A stretch of DNA of 64,000 nucleotides. It comes from Sphingopyxis sp. PAMC25046. Its GTDB lineage: Bacteria; Pseudomonadota; Alphaproteobacteria; Sphingomonadales; Sphingomonadaceae. Below the pieces are notes generated by a model. That model did not search any database. It saw nothing but the letters and a program-made list of their open reading frames with translations, and was not told the origin of the DNA. Below are positions 56,510 to 64,000 of this stretch, in pieces (within the stretch, counting starts at the first letter, position 1; each line of letters opens with the position of its first letter). A program made the translations under genes and the position numbers. Where the stretch lies: assembly GCF_004795895.1 (NCBI RefSeq), contig NZ_CP039250.1, forward strand, positions 186,001 to 250,000. The letters are read 5' to 3'.

Positions 56510-58285
56510 ATGTCCGCCGACGCGCTCCTCCCGCTGCTCAAATCCACCTTCGGTTTCGATCATTTCCGCGGCCGCCAGGGCGAGGTCGTCGATCGCGTGA
56601 TGGCGGGCGAGCGCACGCTCGCGGTGATGCCGACGGGGGCGGGCAAGTCGCTGACCTACCAATTGCCTGCGGTGGCGCTGACCGGTTGCGTCGTTGTGGT
56701 CTCTCCGCTGATCGCGCTGATGCACGATCAGCTGCGCGGCGCGCGCGCGGCGGGGATTCGCGCCGCGAGCCTGACGAGCGTCGATGCCGATTTCGCCGAC
56801 ACGCGGCAGGCGTATCGCGACGGCGAACTCGACCTCCTCTATATCGCGCCCGAGCGCGCGACAGGTGAAGGCTTCCGGTCGCTGATGGAAGCGCGCGCGC
56901 CGGCGCTGTTCGCGATCGACGAGGCACATTGCGTTTCCGAATGGGGGCATGATTTCCGGCCCGATTACCGGCTGCTGCGGCCGCTGCTCGATGCATTTCC
57001 TGCGGTGCCGCGTCTCGCGCTGACGGCGACGGCGGACAAGCACACGCGCGAGGATATCCTCGTCCAGCTCGGCATTCCGGACGAGGGGCTGGTGCTCGCG
57101 GGCTTCGACCGCCCGAATATCCGCTACCGCGTGACGCCGCGCGGGAGTCCCGCGAAGCAACTCACCGATTTTATCGCCGCCAATCCCGGGCCGGGGATCG
57201 TCTATTGCCCGACGCGCGACGGGACCGAACGCATGGCGGCGAAGCTTGCCGCCGCCACGGGGCGCAGCGTTGCCGCCTATCACGCCGGGCTCGATCCCGA
57301 GCGCCGCGCGCAGGTGCAGCATGATTTCGTCGCGTCGGAGGACGGGATCGTCACCGCGACGGTCGCTTTCGGCATGGGAATCGACAAGCCCGACGTGCGT
57401 TTCGTCGCGCACGCCGGGCTGCCGAAGTCGATCGAGAGCTATTATCAGGAAACCGGACGCGCGGGGCGTGACGGCGACCCCGCCGAGGCGCTGATGCTGT
57501 GGGGCGCCGAGGATTTCGCGCGCGCGCGGATGCGGCTCGGCGAATTGCCCGAAGGCCGACAAGCAAGCGAGCGGGCGCGGCTCAATTCGCTTGCGGCGCT
57601 GGTCGAGACGGTCGAGTGCCGCCGCGCGCTACTGTTACGCCATTTCGGCGAGTCGCCGCCCGAACGCTGCGGCAATTGCGACACCTGCCTCGAACCGCCG
57701 CGCCAGATCGATGCGACGGTGCTCGCGCAGAAACTGCTTTCGGCGGTCTATCGCACCGGGCAAAGCTTTGGCGCCGGGCATGTCGAGGCGGTGCTGACGG
57801 GGCGGAGCGACGAGCGCATTTCCCAGCGCGGTCACGACAAGCTTTCGGTCTTCGGCATCGTCGCGGGCGAGGAGGCGCGGCTGATCAAGCCGCTCGTCCG
57901 CACGCTCGTCGCGCGCGAGGCGCTCGAGACGACCGAGCATGGCGGGCTGATGTTCGGCCCCGCCGGGCGCGCGATGATGAAGGGCGAAGCGCCGGTGCTG
58001 ATCGCCGAGCCGCCGGTGAAGCGGACGCAGAGGGCTTCGCGGGCCGATCGGGCGGCCGCGAACCCGGTCGGCGATCCGTTGTTCGATGCGCTGCGCGCGA
58101 TGCGGCGCGAACTGGCGGCCGAAGCCGGGGTGCCGCCCTATGTGATCTTCCACGACGCGGTGCTGCGCGCGATGGCGAGCGAGCGCCCCGCGACGCGGAG
58201 CGCGCTCGCCGACATTCCCGGCGTCGGCGGCAAGAAGCTCGACGCGTGGGGCGACGCGTTTCTGAACGTGATCCGCCAATATTGA
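56510..58285 (+). CDS. recQ: ATP-dependent DNA helicase RecQ
   Basis: A 591-residue helicase that unwinds DNA 3' to 5' in recombination and replication restart. The helicase core has Walker A MPTGAGKS, the DEAH box in FAIDEAHCVSEWGHDF, ALTATADKHTRED and ETGRAGRDG. The RQC zinc cluster is CRRALLLRHFGESPPERCGNCDTC, in blocks. The C-terminal HRDC domain ends in DIPGVGGKKLDAWG. Start at 56510 (MSADALLPLL) is chosen because upstream sequence is unlike the family. All motifs intact. Confidence 0.96.
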   Translation: MSADALLPLLKSTFGFDHFRGRQGEVVDRVMAGERTLAVMPTGAGKSLTYQLPAVALTGCVVVVSPLIALMHDQLRGARAAGIRAASLTSVDADFADTRQAYRDGELDLLYIAPERATGEGFRSLMEARAPALFAIDEAHCVSEWGHDFRPDYRLLRPLLDAFPAVPRLALTATADKHTREDILVQLGIPDEGLVLAGFDRPNIRYRVTPRGSPAKQLTDFIAANPGPGIVYCPTRDGTERMAAKLAAATGRSVAAYHAGLDPERRAQVQHDFVASEDGIVTATVAFGMGIDKPDVRFVAHAGLPKSIESYYQETGRAGRDGDPAEALMLWGAEDFARARMRLGELPEGRQASERARLNSLAALVETVECRRALLLRHFGESPPERCGNCDTCLEPPRQIDATVLAQKLLSAVYRTGQSFGAGHVEAVLTGRSDERISQRGHDKLSVFGIVAGEEARLIKPLVRTLVAREALETTEHGGLMFGPAGRAMMKGEAPVLIAEPPVKRTQRASRADRAAANPVGDPLFDALRAMRRELAAEAGVPPYVIFHDAVLRAMASERPATRSALADIPGVGGKKLDAWGDAFLNVIRQY

Positions 58286-58320
58286 TCGTCGGCAAGCGAC
58301 CGTTTGCTGCCGTCTCATTA

Positions 58321-58378
58321 TTCGTCACCCCGGACTTGATCCGGGGTCCCGCTTGATGCCGAAGACCGGTCGACGCCC
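58321..58378 (-). repeat. Half copy of module 1 of the palindromic repeat (copy D)
   Basis: 58 bases equal to the right half of module 1 in reverse orientation, from GTCACCCCGG to GACGCCCC. It lies 36 bases after recQ. One arm only, so no long hairpin of its own. Confidence 0.8.
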
Positions 58379-58494
58379 CTTCGCGGGGGCGACGGTTGTG
58401 GAATGTCCGCTCCCCAACCCAAAACGGCCATCCTTCGATCGCGCATGCACCTTCACGCTTGTCAGCCAATGCGCGGCGGGAGTAGATCGGCGGC

Positions 58495-58929
58495 ATGAGC
58501 GATTTTCGTCCCCTGTCCGCCCAGTTCAGCGTCGCGCCGCAGATCGGCATCGAGGATGTCGCCGAGGCCAAGGCGCAAGGCTTTGCATTGGTGGTGAACA
58601 ACCGTCCCGACGGCGAGGAACCGGCGGCGCCGCAGGGCGAGCATATCGGGGGCGCCTGCGCCGCCGAGGGGCTGGCCTACGCCGCGATTCCGATCGGCCA
58701 TGCGGGGTTCAGCCATGCGCAGATCGACGCGCTCGACAAATTGCTGGCGAGCGCGACGGGGCCAATCCTCGCCTATTGCCGTTCGGGAACGCGCTCGACG
58801 CACCTGTGGGCGCTGACGCGCGCGCGCGCCGGCGACGACGTCGGCGGCATCGTCGATGCGGCCGCGAAGGCGGGTTACGATCTTTCGGGGCTGCGGCCAA
58901 TGCTGGACGCGCTTTCAGGCTCGAAATGA
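58495..58929 (+). CDS. TIGR01244/DUF442 family sulfurtransferase-phosphatase-like protein
   Basis: A 144-residue cytosolic protein with the dual-specificity-phosphatase-like fold. It has GIEDVAEAKAQGFALVVNNRPDGEEP at the N-terminal half and the active-site loop AYCRSGTRS (CxxGxR-type with Cys near residue 98), as in the beta-lactamase-hydrolase-like family (Blh-N). The family is linked to sulfide metabolism in other bacteria; the activity here is not shown. Its stop overlaps the next start (ATGA at 58926-58929). Confidence 0.85.
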   Translation: MSDFRPLSAQFSVAPQIGIEDVAEAKAQGFALVVNNRPDGEEPAAPQGEHIGGACAAEGLAYAAIPIGHAGFSHAQIDALDKLLASATGPILAYCRSGTRSTHLWALTRARAGDDVGGIVDAAAKAGYDLSGLRPMLDALSGSK

Positions 58930-59330
58930 CTGCGGTCGCGGTCCAGACCGGCGCGTCGCTCGTCGCGGTGCTGTTCATCGCCTGGCTGGTCGGCAAGATG
59001 GGGCTCGGCGCCGATCCGCGCATCCAGGATGCCGATCACGCGATCCGGCTCGCCGAAGAGGCCGAAGCGGGGTTTCGCGGGATCGAAGTGGCGCGCGACC
59101 GCGCGGGCTTTGCGGCGATCGTCCGCAATGCCGAGGGTCGGATGTTGCTGGTCCGCGCGCACGGCAATCATTTCGCGGCGCGGCCGGTCGATGCGAGTGT
59201 CATCGGGCGGCTCGACAAGGATTTCCTGACGTTGACGATGCCGGAGAAGACCTTCGGCGCGGTGACGCTGCAACTGGGGAAGGATGCGGGGATGTGGGCA
59301 TCGCGGATGCGGGAGATCGTTCGTGCCTGA
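58926..59330 (+). CDS. Small membrane-anchored protein of unknown function
   Basis: A 134-residue protein with one N-terminal membrane helix (about 5-25, QTGASLVAVLFIAWLVGKMG) and a soluble part with DPRIQDADHAIRLAEEAEAGFRG and a beta-rich domain containing AIVRNAEGRMLLVRAHGNHF. I do not know the family. Start overlaps the stop of 58495-58929; its stop lies eight bases inside the next gene, so it is tied translationally to both neighbours. Confidence 0.75.
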   Translation: MTAVAVQTGASLVAVLFIAWLVGKMGLGADPRIQDADHAIRLAEEAEAGFRGIEVARDRAGFAAIVRNAEGRMLLVRAHGNHFAARPVDASVIGRLDKDFLTLTMPEKTFGAVTLQLGKDAGMWASRMREIVRA

Positions 59331-60237
59331 ACTTCCCGATCCCGTCGTCTATGCCGTGCCCGCCTTCATCCTGCTGCTGATCGTGGAAATGCTGATCTCG
59401 CTGCGCCGCGACCGGAGCCGCTACGAAGCGCGAGATACGCTGACCTCGCTGATGCTCGGCACGGTGAGCCAGGTCGCGGGCGCGCTCGTCGGTGCGGCGG
59501 TGATCGGCATGGCGGTGTGGGTCTATCAATTCCGTCTGTTCGACATCGGGATCGAGTTCAGCACTTGGTGGTGGGCGTGGATCCTCTGCTTCTTTCTCGA
59601 CGATCTCGCCTATTATGCCTTTCACCGCAGCGCGCACCGCGTGCGCTGGTTCTGGGCGAGCCATGTCATCCATCATTCGAGCCAGCATTATAATCTGTCG
59701 ACCGCGCTCCGGCAGACGTGGACCGGCTTCTTCAGCCTCGGTTTCATCTTCCGCCTGCCTTTGTTCCTGATCGGCTTTCCGCCCGCGATGGTCTTTTTCT
59801 GCGCGGGGCTGAACCTGATCTACCAGTTCTGGATCCATACCGAGGCAATCGGGCGGATGCCGCGCTGGTTCGAGGCGGTGATGAACACGCCGTCGCACCA
59901 CCGCGTACACCACGGCGTCAATCCGCGCTATCTCGATGCGAACTATGCCGGCGTCTTCATCATCTGGGACAGGATGTTCGGCAGCTTCGTCGCCGAACGC
60001 GACGACGAGCCGGTGCGTTACGGCATCGTCAAGCAGCTCGGCAGCTTCAACATCCTGTGGGCCGCGGTCCATGAATGGGTCGGGATCGCGAAGGACGTGT
60101 GGGCCGCGCCGTGGCGGCACAAGCTCGACTATATGTGGCGCGAGCCCGGCTGGAGCCACGACGGCAGCCGCGCGACGAGCGCGACGATCAAGGAACGCTG
60201 GGCCGCCGGACGGCCGGTCGAGGAACCGGCGGAGTGA
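59323..60237 (+). CDS. Sterol desaturase/fatty acid hydroxylase family protein
   Basis: A 304-residue membrane enzyme with a GTG start that overlaps the preceding gene by eight bases. Four or more helices are broken by the His boxes of the di-iron family: FHRSAH, SHVIHHSSQHYN and SHHRVHHGVN, with WIHTEAIG between. It should hydroxylate or desaturate a lipid using O2; the lipid is not known. In sphingomonads it could act on carotenoids, hopanoids or sphingolipid acyl chains, but this is open. The small membrane gene follows with overlap. Confidence 0.9.
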   Translation: MPELPDPVVYAVPAFILLLIVEMLISLRRDRSRYEARDTLTSLMLGTVSQVAGALVGAAVIGMAVWVYQFRLFDIGIEFSTWWWAWILCFFLDDLAYYAFHRSAHRVRWFWASHVIHHSSQHYNLSTALRQTWTGFFSLGFIFRLPLFLIGFPPAMVFFCAGLNLIYQFWIHTEAIGRMPRWFEAVMNTPSHHRVHHGVNPRYLDANYAGVFIIWDRMFGSFVAERDDEPVRYGIVKQLGSFNILWAAVHEWVGIAKDVWAAPWRHKLDYMWREPGWSHDGSRATSATIKERWAAGRPVEEPAE

Positions 60238-60542
60238 GCGATACCCGCTGGCGCTATTGGGATGTGCTGGCGTTCGTGGCGGGTGCTATGCCGATCGCGC
60301 TGGCGCTGTTCGCCAGCATTGCCGGGTTGCACTATGGCGGGGTGATGATTTTTGCGGGCTCGGCCGGATCGGGACTATGGCTGGTCTCGCTCCTTTGTGT
60401 CGCCGTTTTCCTTGTGGGCGCTATCGCCGGCTGGCGTTCCGGAAATCATTGGCTGATCGTGAGTGGAGGCCTGTTGCTCGCGCTTTGCGCCGCGCCTTCG
60501 CTGCTTTTGCTGGCGGCATGTCTCAACGGTAACTGCATCTGA
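60234..60542 (+). CDS. Small membrane protein of unknown function
   Basis: A 102-residue protein with three hydrophobic segments (about 10-32, 35-60, 72-95), starting with GTG at 60234 which overlaps the desaturase stop (GTGA). It has LHYGGVMIFAGSAGSGLWL and a Cys-rich end ACLNGNC. No family is recognised. The tight overlap suggests a link to the desaturase-like enzyme. Confidence 0.65.
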   Translation: MSDTRWRYWDVLAFVAGAMPIALALFASIAGLHYGGVMIFAGSAGSGLWLVSLLCVAVFLVGAIAGWRSGNHWLIVSGGLLLALCAAPSLLLLAACLNGNCI

Positions 60543-60638
60543 AACCATTGCATCTGGCAGCTTGCTTCGCCATCTAATGACATTCATGTAAGCATCCGGA
60601 AGACCGCCAGCCAGGCGGCGCGAGGGAGAGGCGCAAGC

Positions 60639-62225
60639 ATGGATCAGTTCGACATCATCGTCATCGGCGGAGGCAGCGCGGGCAGCGCGGCGGCGGGGCG
60701 GCTCGCCGAGGACGGCAAGCGCAGCGTTTGTCTGGTCGAGGCGGGCGGGCGCAACGACAATATGCTGATCAAGACGCCGGGCTTCATGCCCTTCATCCGG
60801 AACAGCTCGAATTATAAATATGAAACGGTGCCGCAAAAGGGGCTGAACGGGCGCACCGGATACCAGCCGCGCGGGCGCGGGCTCGGCGGGTCGAGCGCGA
60901 TCAACGCGATGGTCTATATCCGTGGGGCAGCCTTCGATTACGACCAGTGGGCGTCGCTGGGCGCGACGGGGTGGAGCTATGCCGACGTACTTCCCTGGTT
61001 CAAACGCGCCGAACATAATGAGCGCGGAGCCGACGATTTCCACGGCAGCGGCGGGCCGCTCAACGTCATGGACCAGCGCTGGCCCAATGTGACGAGCCGG
61101 CGCTTCGTCGAGAGCGCGGCGGCGCTGCAACTGCCGCGCACGGCCGATTTCAACGGTGCGAGCCAGGAGGGGTTCGGCCTCTATCAGGTGACGCAGAAAG
61201 CGGGCGAACGCTGGTCGGCGGCGCGCGCCTATGTCGAGCCCTTGCGCGAACATGGCAATTTCGCGGTGCGCACGGGGGCGCTGGTCGAGAAGATCGTCGT
61301 CGAGGACGGCCGCGCGACGGGGGTGGTCATCCGGCGCGGATCGAAACGCGAGACGCTCCGTGCGCGCGGCGGGGTGGTTCTGTCGGCGGGCGCCTTCAAC
61401 AGCCCGCAGATATTGATGCTGTCGGGGATCGGGCCGGGCGCGCATCTCAAGGACAAGGGGATCGAGGTCGCTCTCGACCGCGCTGGCGTCGGCGCGAATC
61501 TGCAGGACCATATCGACTATGTGTCGAGCTGGGAAACGCGCTCGGCCGACCCGTTCGGCGACAGCGCGGGCGGCACCTGGCGGATGGTCAAGGCGATCTT
61601 CGAGCATCGCACCAAACGCAGCGGCATCATGACGACCTGCTTCGCCGAGGCGGGCGGCTTCTGGAAATCGCGGCCGGACCTGCCCGCGCCCGACATCCAG
61701 TATCATTTCGTCCCCGCGATGCTCGAGGACCATGGCCGGACGAAGGTGAAGGGGCATGGTTTTTCGTGCCACGCCTGCGTGCTGCGTCCCGAAAGCCGCG
61801 GGTCGGTAACGCTGGCGTCGCCCGATGCCGCCGCGGCGCCGCTGATCGACCCGGGCTTCCTGACCGACGACCGCGACATGGCGACCTTGCGGGCGGGCGT
61901 AAGGATGATGCACCGCATCGCGGCGGCGCCGCCGCTGTCGGACTATGCCGGGGTCGACCGCCATCCGGTCGATCTGGGCGACGATTCCGCGCTCGACGCG
62001 CTGATCCGCAGCCGCGCCGACACCGTCTATCACCCTGTCGGCACGTGCCGGATGGGCAGCGATGCCGATGCGGTGGTCGATCCGGCGCTGAAGCTGAACG
62101 GCGTCGACGGACTGTGGGTCGCCGACGCGAGCATCATGCCGCGGCTGGTCAGCGGCAACACCAACGCGCCGAGCATCATGATCGGCGAACGCGCGGCTGA
62201 CTTCGTGAAGGCGGCGCTGGCCTGA
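60639..62225 (+). CDS. GMC family FAD-dependent oxidoreductase
   Basis: A 528-residue flavoprotein of the choline dehydrogenase/glucose oxidase family. FAD site: IIVIGGGSAGSAAAGRLAED near residue 8; GMC signature 1 around GRGLGGSSAINAMVYIRG; GMC signature 2 around LSAGAFNSPQILMLSGIG; the active-site His465 in VYHPVGTCRMG and the Asn of SGNTNAPS (507-512). No signal peptide. It oxidises an alcohol; substrate unknown. GGGAGAGG precedes the ATG at 60639. Confidence 0.92.
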   Translation: MDQFDIIVIGGGSAGSAAAGRLAEDGKRSVCLVEAGGRNDNMLIKTPGFMPFIRNSSNYKYETVPQKGLNGRTGYQPRGRGLGGSSAINAMVYIRGAAFDYDQWASLGATGWSYADVLPWFKRAEHNERGADDFHGSGGPLNVMDQRWPNVTSRRFVESAAALQLPRTADFNGASQEGFGLYQVTQKAGERWSAARAYVEPLREHGNFAVRTGALVEKIVVEDGRATGVVIRRGSKRETLRARGGVVLSAGAFNSPQILMLSGIGPGAHLKDKGIEVALDRAGVGANLQDHIDYVSSWETRSADPFGDSAGGTWRMVKAIFEHRTKRSGIMTTCFAEAGGFWKSRPDLPAPDIQYHFVPAMLEDHGRTKVKGHGFSCHACVLRPESRGSVTLASPDAAAAPLIDPGFLTDDRDMATLRAGVRMMHRIAAAPPLSDYAGVDRHPVDLGDDSALDALIRSRADTVYHPVGTCRMGSDADAVVDPALKLNGVDGLWVADASIMPRLVSGNTNAPSIMIGERAADFVKAALA

Positions 62226-62228
62226 GGG

Positions 62229-62783
62229 CTAAGAGCAAGCGGCCGCCAACAATCGCCCGTTGCCCGTCAGGTCATACCGACTCGCCGGCGGGCGCATGTC
62301 GATCACCTCGCGCGTCACCAGCCCATGGCGCCCAAGCGCAGCCAGCCCCTGCGACAGCGCGCGCGGTGTCGCAGGGGCGAGCAGACGCGACAGCGCGTTG
62401 AAGCGGTCGTGCCCCGCGCCGATGCCGACAACGAGCGGCAGTCCCCAGCGCGTCGCGGCGCCGGACGGCAGGCCGAGCGCGCCATGGGCGTCGGCAATCG
62501 TCGCGGCGCGCGCGGCGGCCGCTTGTCCCGTTTCGGTCAATATATATTCAGGGCGGAGCGGGTGGCCGTGACCGGGGTTGCGCCGCACCCAGCCGATCGC
62601 CTGCGCGGCCTCCAGTGTCCGCGTCAGGCTGTCGCGGGGCAGTCCCAGCCGGTGGATGAGCTCGACGAAGCGCGCGCCCTTGTGACCAGCGAGATCGGCG
62701 AGCAAGGGCACCAGCCAGCGGTGGCTTCCGAGCTGAACCAGAACGGGGTCGGGAGGCAGCGGATCGGACTTGCTTGACGTCAT
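62229..62783 (-). CDS. Two-domain HxlR-like winged-helix regulator
   Basis: A 184-residue DNA-binding protein starting at ATG 62783 (TTG at 62789 is possible). It holds two copies of a winged-helix domain of HxlR type: residues about 12-85 with SHRWLVPLLADLAGHKGARF, HRLGLPRDSLTRTLEAAQAIGWV and YILTETG, and about 110-180 with TRWGLPLVVGIGAGHDRFN, LLAPATPRALSQGLAALGRHGLV and RYDLTGNGR. HxlR proteins usually have one domain and act as dimers, so this may be a fused pseudo-dimer. It is divergent from the VOC gene and may control it. Confidence 0.78.
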   Translation of the reverse strand: MTSSKSDPLPPDPVLVQLGSHRWLVPLLADLAGHKGARFVELIHRLGLPRDSLTRTLEAAQAIGWVRRNPGHGHPLRPEYILTETGQAAAARAATIADAHGALGLPSGAATRWGLPLVVGIGAGHDRFNALSRLLAPATPRALSQGLAALGRHGLVTREVIDMRPPASRYDLTGNGRLLAAACS

Positions 62784-62844
62784 TTGCAACTAAATATACA
62801 AACCGGACCATCGGTGCAAGGATGCCGGTAGAGGGAGCAAAGAT
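62784..62844. promoter_or_regulatory. Divergent control region, HxlR-like gene and VOC gene
   Basis: 61 bases, with the AT-rich TTGCAACTAAATATACAA at 62784-62801. It must hold both promoters and probably the regulator site. GAGGGAG precedes the VOC start. Confidence 0.4.
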
Positions 62845-63219
62845 ATGGCGCTCGAATATGGATCCGAGCTGACCTGCTCGATGGGGGTGAAGGACATGAC
62901 CGCGTCGATCGCCTGGTATGAGCGGGTGATGCGCTGCGAACTGCTCTACCGCGCCGACGAGATCGGCTGGTGCGAGCTACGGACGCCAATGGCAGGGGTC
63001 AATATCGGGCTCAGCGAGGTCGAGAGCGTCGTGCAGGGCGGCGGCGCGACCAATGTGTTCGAGGTCGCCGACATCGTCCAGGCCAAGGCGCATCTCGATG
63101 CCGAAGGCGTGCGGCAGGACGGCGATATCCAGCATATCCCCGGGCTGGTGAAGCTGCTCACCTTTTTCGATCCCGACGGCAACGCCTTCATGTTCTCGCA
63201 GTCCGAGATGGCGTCATGA
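62845..63219 (+). CDS. VOC (glyoxalase-like) family protein
   Basis: A 124-residue cytosolic protein with the paired beta-alpha-beta units of the vicinal-oxygen-chelate fold: MGVKDMTASIAWYERVMRCELLY in the first, VFEVADIVQAKAHLDAEGV and LTFFDPDGNAFMFSQ in the second. Possible metal ligands are Glu and His, but the substrate is unknown. Divergent from the HxlR-like regulator. Its stop overlaps the following gene start. Confidence 0.85.
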   Translation: MALEYGSELTCSMGVKDMTASIAWYERVMRCELLYRADEIGWCELRTPMAGVNIGLSEVESVVQGGGATNVFEVADIVQAKAHLDAEGVRQDGDIQHIPGLVKLLTFFDPDGNAFMFSQSEMAS

Positions 63220-63695
63220 CAGCGCTCGGCTGGGCGGCTGCGGCGCTTCTCGCGTCCGCGGCGCCCGCCGCCGGCGCACCGTCGCTGGCCGCCTGGCACG
63301 GAAGCTGGGTCGGCGAAGGTGAAGCGTTCGGCAAGCCCGCGACCGCGACGCTCGAGATCGCGCCGGGCGAGGGCGGCGCAACGACGCTTGCCTATCGGCT
63401 GCGCATCGAGCGAACCCCGCCCGTCACCTACTCGGCCGAGGCGAGCTATACCGTCGATGCGAAGGGGCGCGTCCGCGGGAAATGGACCGACAGCACGGGG
63501 CGCACGCGCGCGATTGCGGGCGGGGTGAATGCGGCGAAATGGTGGACGCATTGGGGCAGCGCCGATGTCGAGATCGGCCGCTCGACCTATGTCCTTAAAG
63601 AGGGTGGGCGGCTCCTCGTCAGCGATTCGGTTCTACGGGAAGATGGTAGCTGGCACGTCTTCGCCGTGCTGCGCTACACGCGCAAAAACCCCTGA
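63216..63695 (+). CDS. Exported protein of unknown function
   Basis: A 159-residue protein with signal peptide (MTALGWAAAALLASAAPAAG). The mature part is beta-rich: LAAWHGSWVGEGEAFGKPATATLEI, SYTVDAKGRVRGKWTDSTG and a WWTHWGSADVEIG block, ending in VFAVLRYTRK. It looks like a lipocalin-like small barrel (DUF1579-type), but that is a guess. The ATG overlaps the VOC stop (ATGA at 63216-63219), so both are probably translated together. Confidence 0.75.
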   Translation: MTALGWAAAALLASAAPAAGAPSLAAWHGSWVGEGEAFGKPATATLEIAPGEGGATTLAYRLRIERTPPVTYSAEASYTVDAKGRVRGKWTDSTGRTRAIAGGVNAAKWWTHWGSADVEIGRSTYVLKEGGRLLVSDSVLREDGSWHVFAVLRYTRKNP

Positions 63696-63730
63696 AAGCC
63701 GCCACTTTTCAGGCGGGCGCATGTTGCGCA

Positions 63731-63800
63731 CAAAAAAAGAGGGCCGGGACTTGCGTCCCGGCCCAGCCTTTCAGGCTCTCCCCTCCTGAAACTGTTGACC
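63731..63800 (-). ncRNA. Candidate small RNA or 3'-end structure with terminator (minus strand)
   Basis: Read on the minus strand: TTTCAGG and CCTGAAA form a 7-base stem around the loop AGGGGAGAG (63791-63769), then GGGCCGGGAC and GTCCCGGCCC form a perfect 10-base stem around GCAA (63764-63741), followed by TC and seven T. This is a strong terminator, but the only minus-strand gene upstream has its own terminator at 63920-63883. A short transcript starting between is therefore possible. Confidence 0.35.
63741..63764 (-). terminator. Rho-independent terminator (minus strand)
   Basis: Perfect ten-base GC stem with a TTGC loop, preceded on the plus strand by CAAAAAAAG, which is the T-run on the minus strand. 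It cannot serve the plus-strand gene ending at 63695. Confidence 0.75.
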
Positions 63801-63847
63801 CAATGAATGCCACATTAATGTCATGTTGGAAAGGCTAAAATTGCGGC

Positions 63848-63874
63848 AATGCTGCACAAAATTTGTGCAGCATT
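63848..63874. repeat. Perfect 27-base palindrome
   Basis: AATGCTGCACAAA and its exact inverse TTTGTGCAGCATT flank a single A. It lies between the third TonB receptor terminator and the candidate small RNA. It could be an operator or a further hairpin. Confidence 0.75.
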
Positions 63875-63882
63875 TCAGTTGA

Positions 63883-63920
63883 GAAAGGGGCCGGCGCGCA
63901 CCTGCGATCCGGCCCCTTTC
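63883..63920 (-). terminator. Terminator of the third TonB receptor
   Basis: GAAAGGGGCCGG and CCGGCCCCTTTC form a twelve-base stem with a 14-base loop, followed on the minus strand by TCAACTG. It starts nine bases after the stop codon. Confidence 0.75.
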
Positions 63921-63928
63921 GCGGCCGC

Positions 63929-64000
63929 TTAAAAGCCCTTTCGCACCGTGACGCCGAAGGTGCGCGGCTGGTTCGTCGCAAAGCCGAGCCGTGCGCGCCC
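63929..64000 (-). CDS. C-terminal end of a TonB-dependent receptor (5' end outside window)
   Basis: The last 23 codons on the minus strand encode GRARLGFATNQPRTFGVTVR and then KGF before the TAA at 63931-63929. The pattern PRTFGVTVRKGF is the usual last barrel strand of TonB receptors, ending in the aromatic residue needed for outer-membrane insertion. The rest lies to the right of the window. Confidence 0.75.
   Translation of the reverse strand, partial: GRARLGFATNQPRTFGVTVRKGF

Noticed and set aside
63741..63764. Terminator for the plus-strand gene ending at 63695
   Set aside because: The T-run is on the minus strand only; plus-strand sequence after the stem is AGCCTTTC.

Overview
The window looks like a chromosomal stretch of an alphaproteobacterium of the order Sphingomonadales, most likely Sphingopyxis or a close relative. 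The reasons are the high GC content with strong third-position GC, several large TonB-dependent receptors with EIVVTG-type N-termini, an Atm1-type ABC exporter whose N-terminus closely resembles the Novosphingobium protein as I recall it, a tandem cold-shock protein, DUF2093 and other small sphingomonad families. This is inference from gene content; there is no rRNA gene here to confirm it. I see no tRNA, rRNA, CRISPR array, prophage or transposase.

Layout. 1-2699: end of an unknown protein, an MliC-like lipoprotein, a beta/gamma-crystallin-like secreted protein and a CNT nucleoside transporter. 2825-6955: a tightly packed plus-strand run (VUT/YhhQ transporter, argB, YggT, folD, a lipoprotein, MarC) with several ATGA-type overlaps, closed by a terminator. 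7015-14796: OmpA-like lipoprotein, CNNM/CBS/CorC protein, an HTH-like protein, a membrane-anchored helix-hairpin-helix protein, purD and xseA divergent with overlapping start codons, DUF2093 and an M23 lipoprotein. 15064-21924: a TonB receptor, then a divergent pair (sulfotransferase-like protein and TPR plus Asp/Asn beta-hydroxylase) and three tandem paralogous small exported proteins. 21952-31807: clpB with a sigma32-like promoter and three exported hydrolases (M17, Ntn penicillin acylase family, M16). 31928-43365: Bcr/CflA efflux, amino acid permease, PBP1C and a bacterial alpha-2-macroglobulin. 43503-50467: HIT protein, hisE, a second TonB receptor, a double cold-shock protein with an RGG-rich N-terminus, an RNase D-like exonuclease, lptC and lptA. 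50769-58285: Atm1 exporter, MHYT-GGDEF-EAL protein, CPA2 antiporter and recQ. 58495-64000: a four-gene overlapping set with a sterol-desaturase-like protein, a GMC oxidoreductase, a two-domain HxlR-like regulator divergent from a VOC protein, and the C-terminus of a third TonB receptor entering from the right.

The most unusual non-coding signal is an interspersed two-module palindromic repeat. Two nearly identical 278-base copies (18204-18481 and 33193-33470), one internally deleted copy (9791-9960), one half copy (58321-58378) and one inverted module-2-only copy (37368-37502) lie between genes. Several small hairpins in module 2 show compensatory changes between copies, which suggests selection on folded structure. 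Other points are the purD/xseA start-codon overlap, the tandem secreted paralogues beside the hydroxylase/sulfotransferase-like pair, and a candidate minus-strand small RNA with terminator near 63731-63800.

All assignments are from reading the sequence and recalling families. No search or folding program was run.
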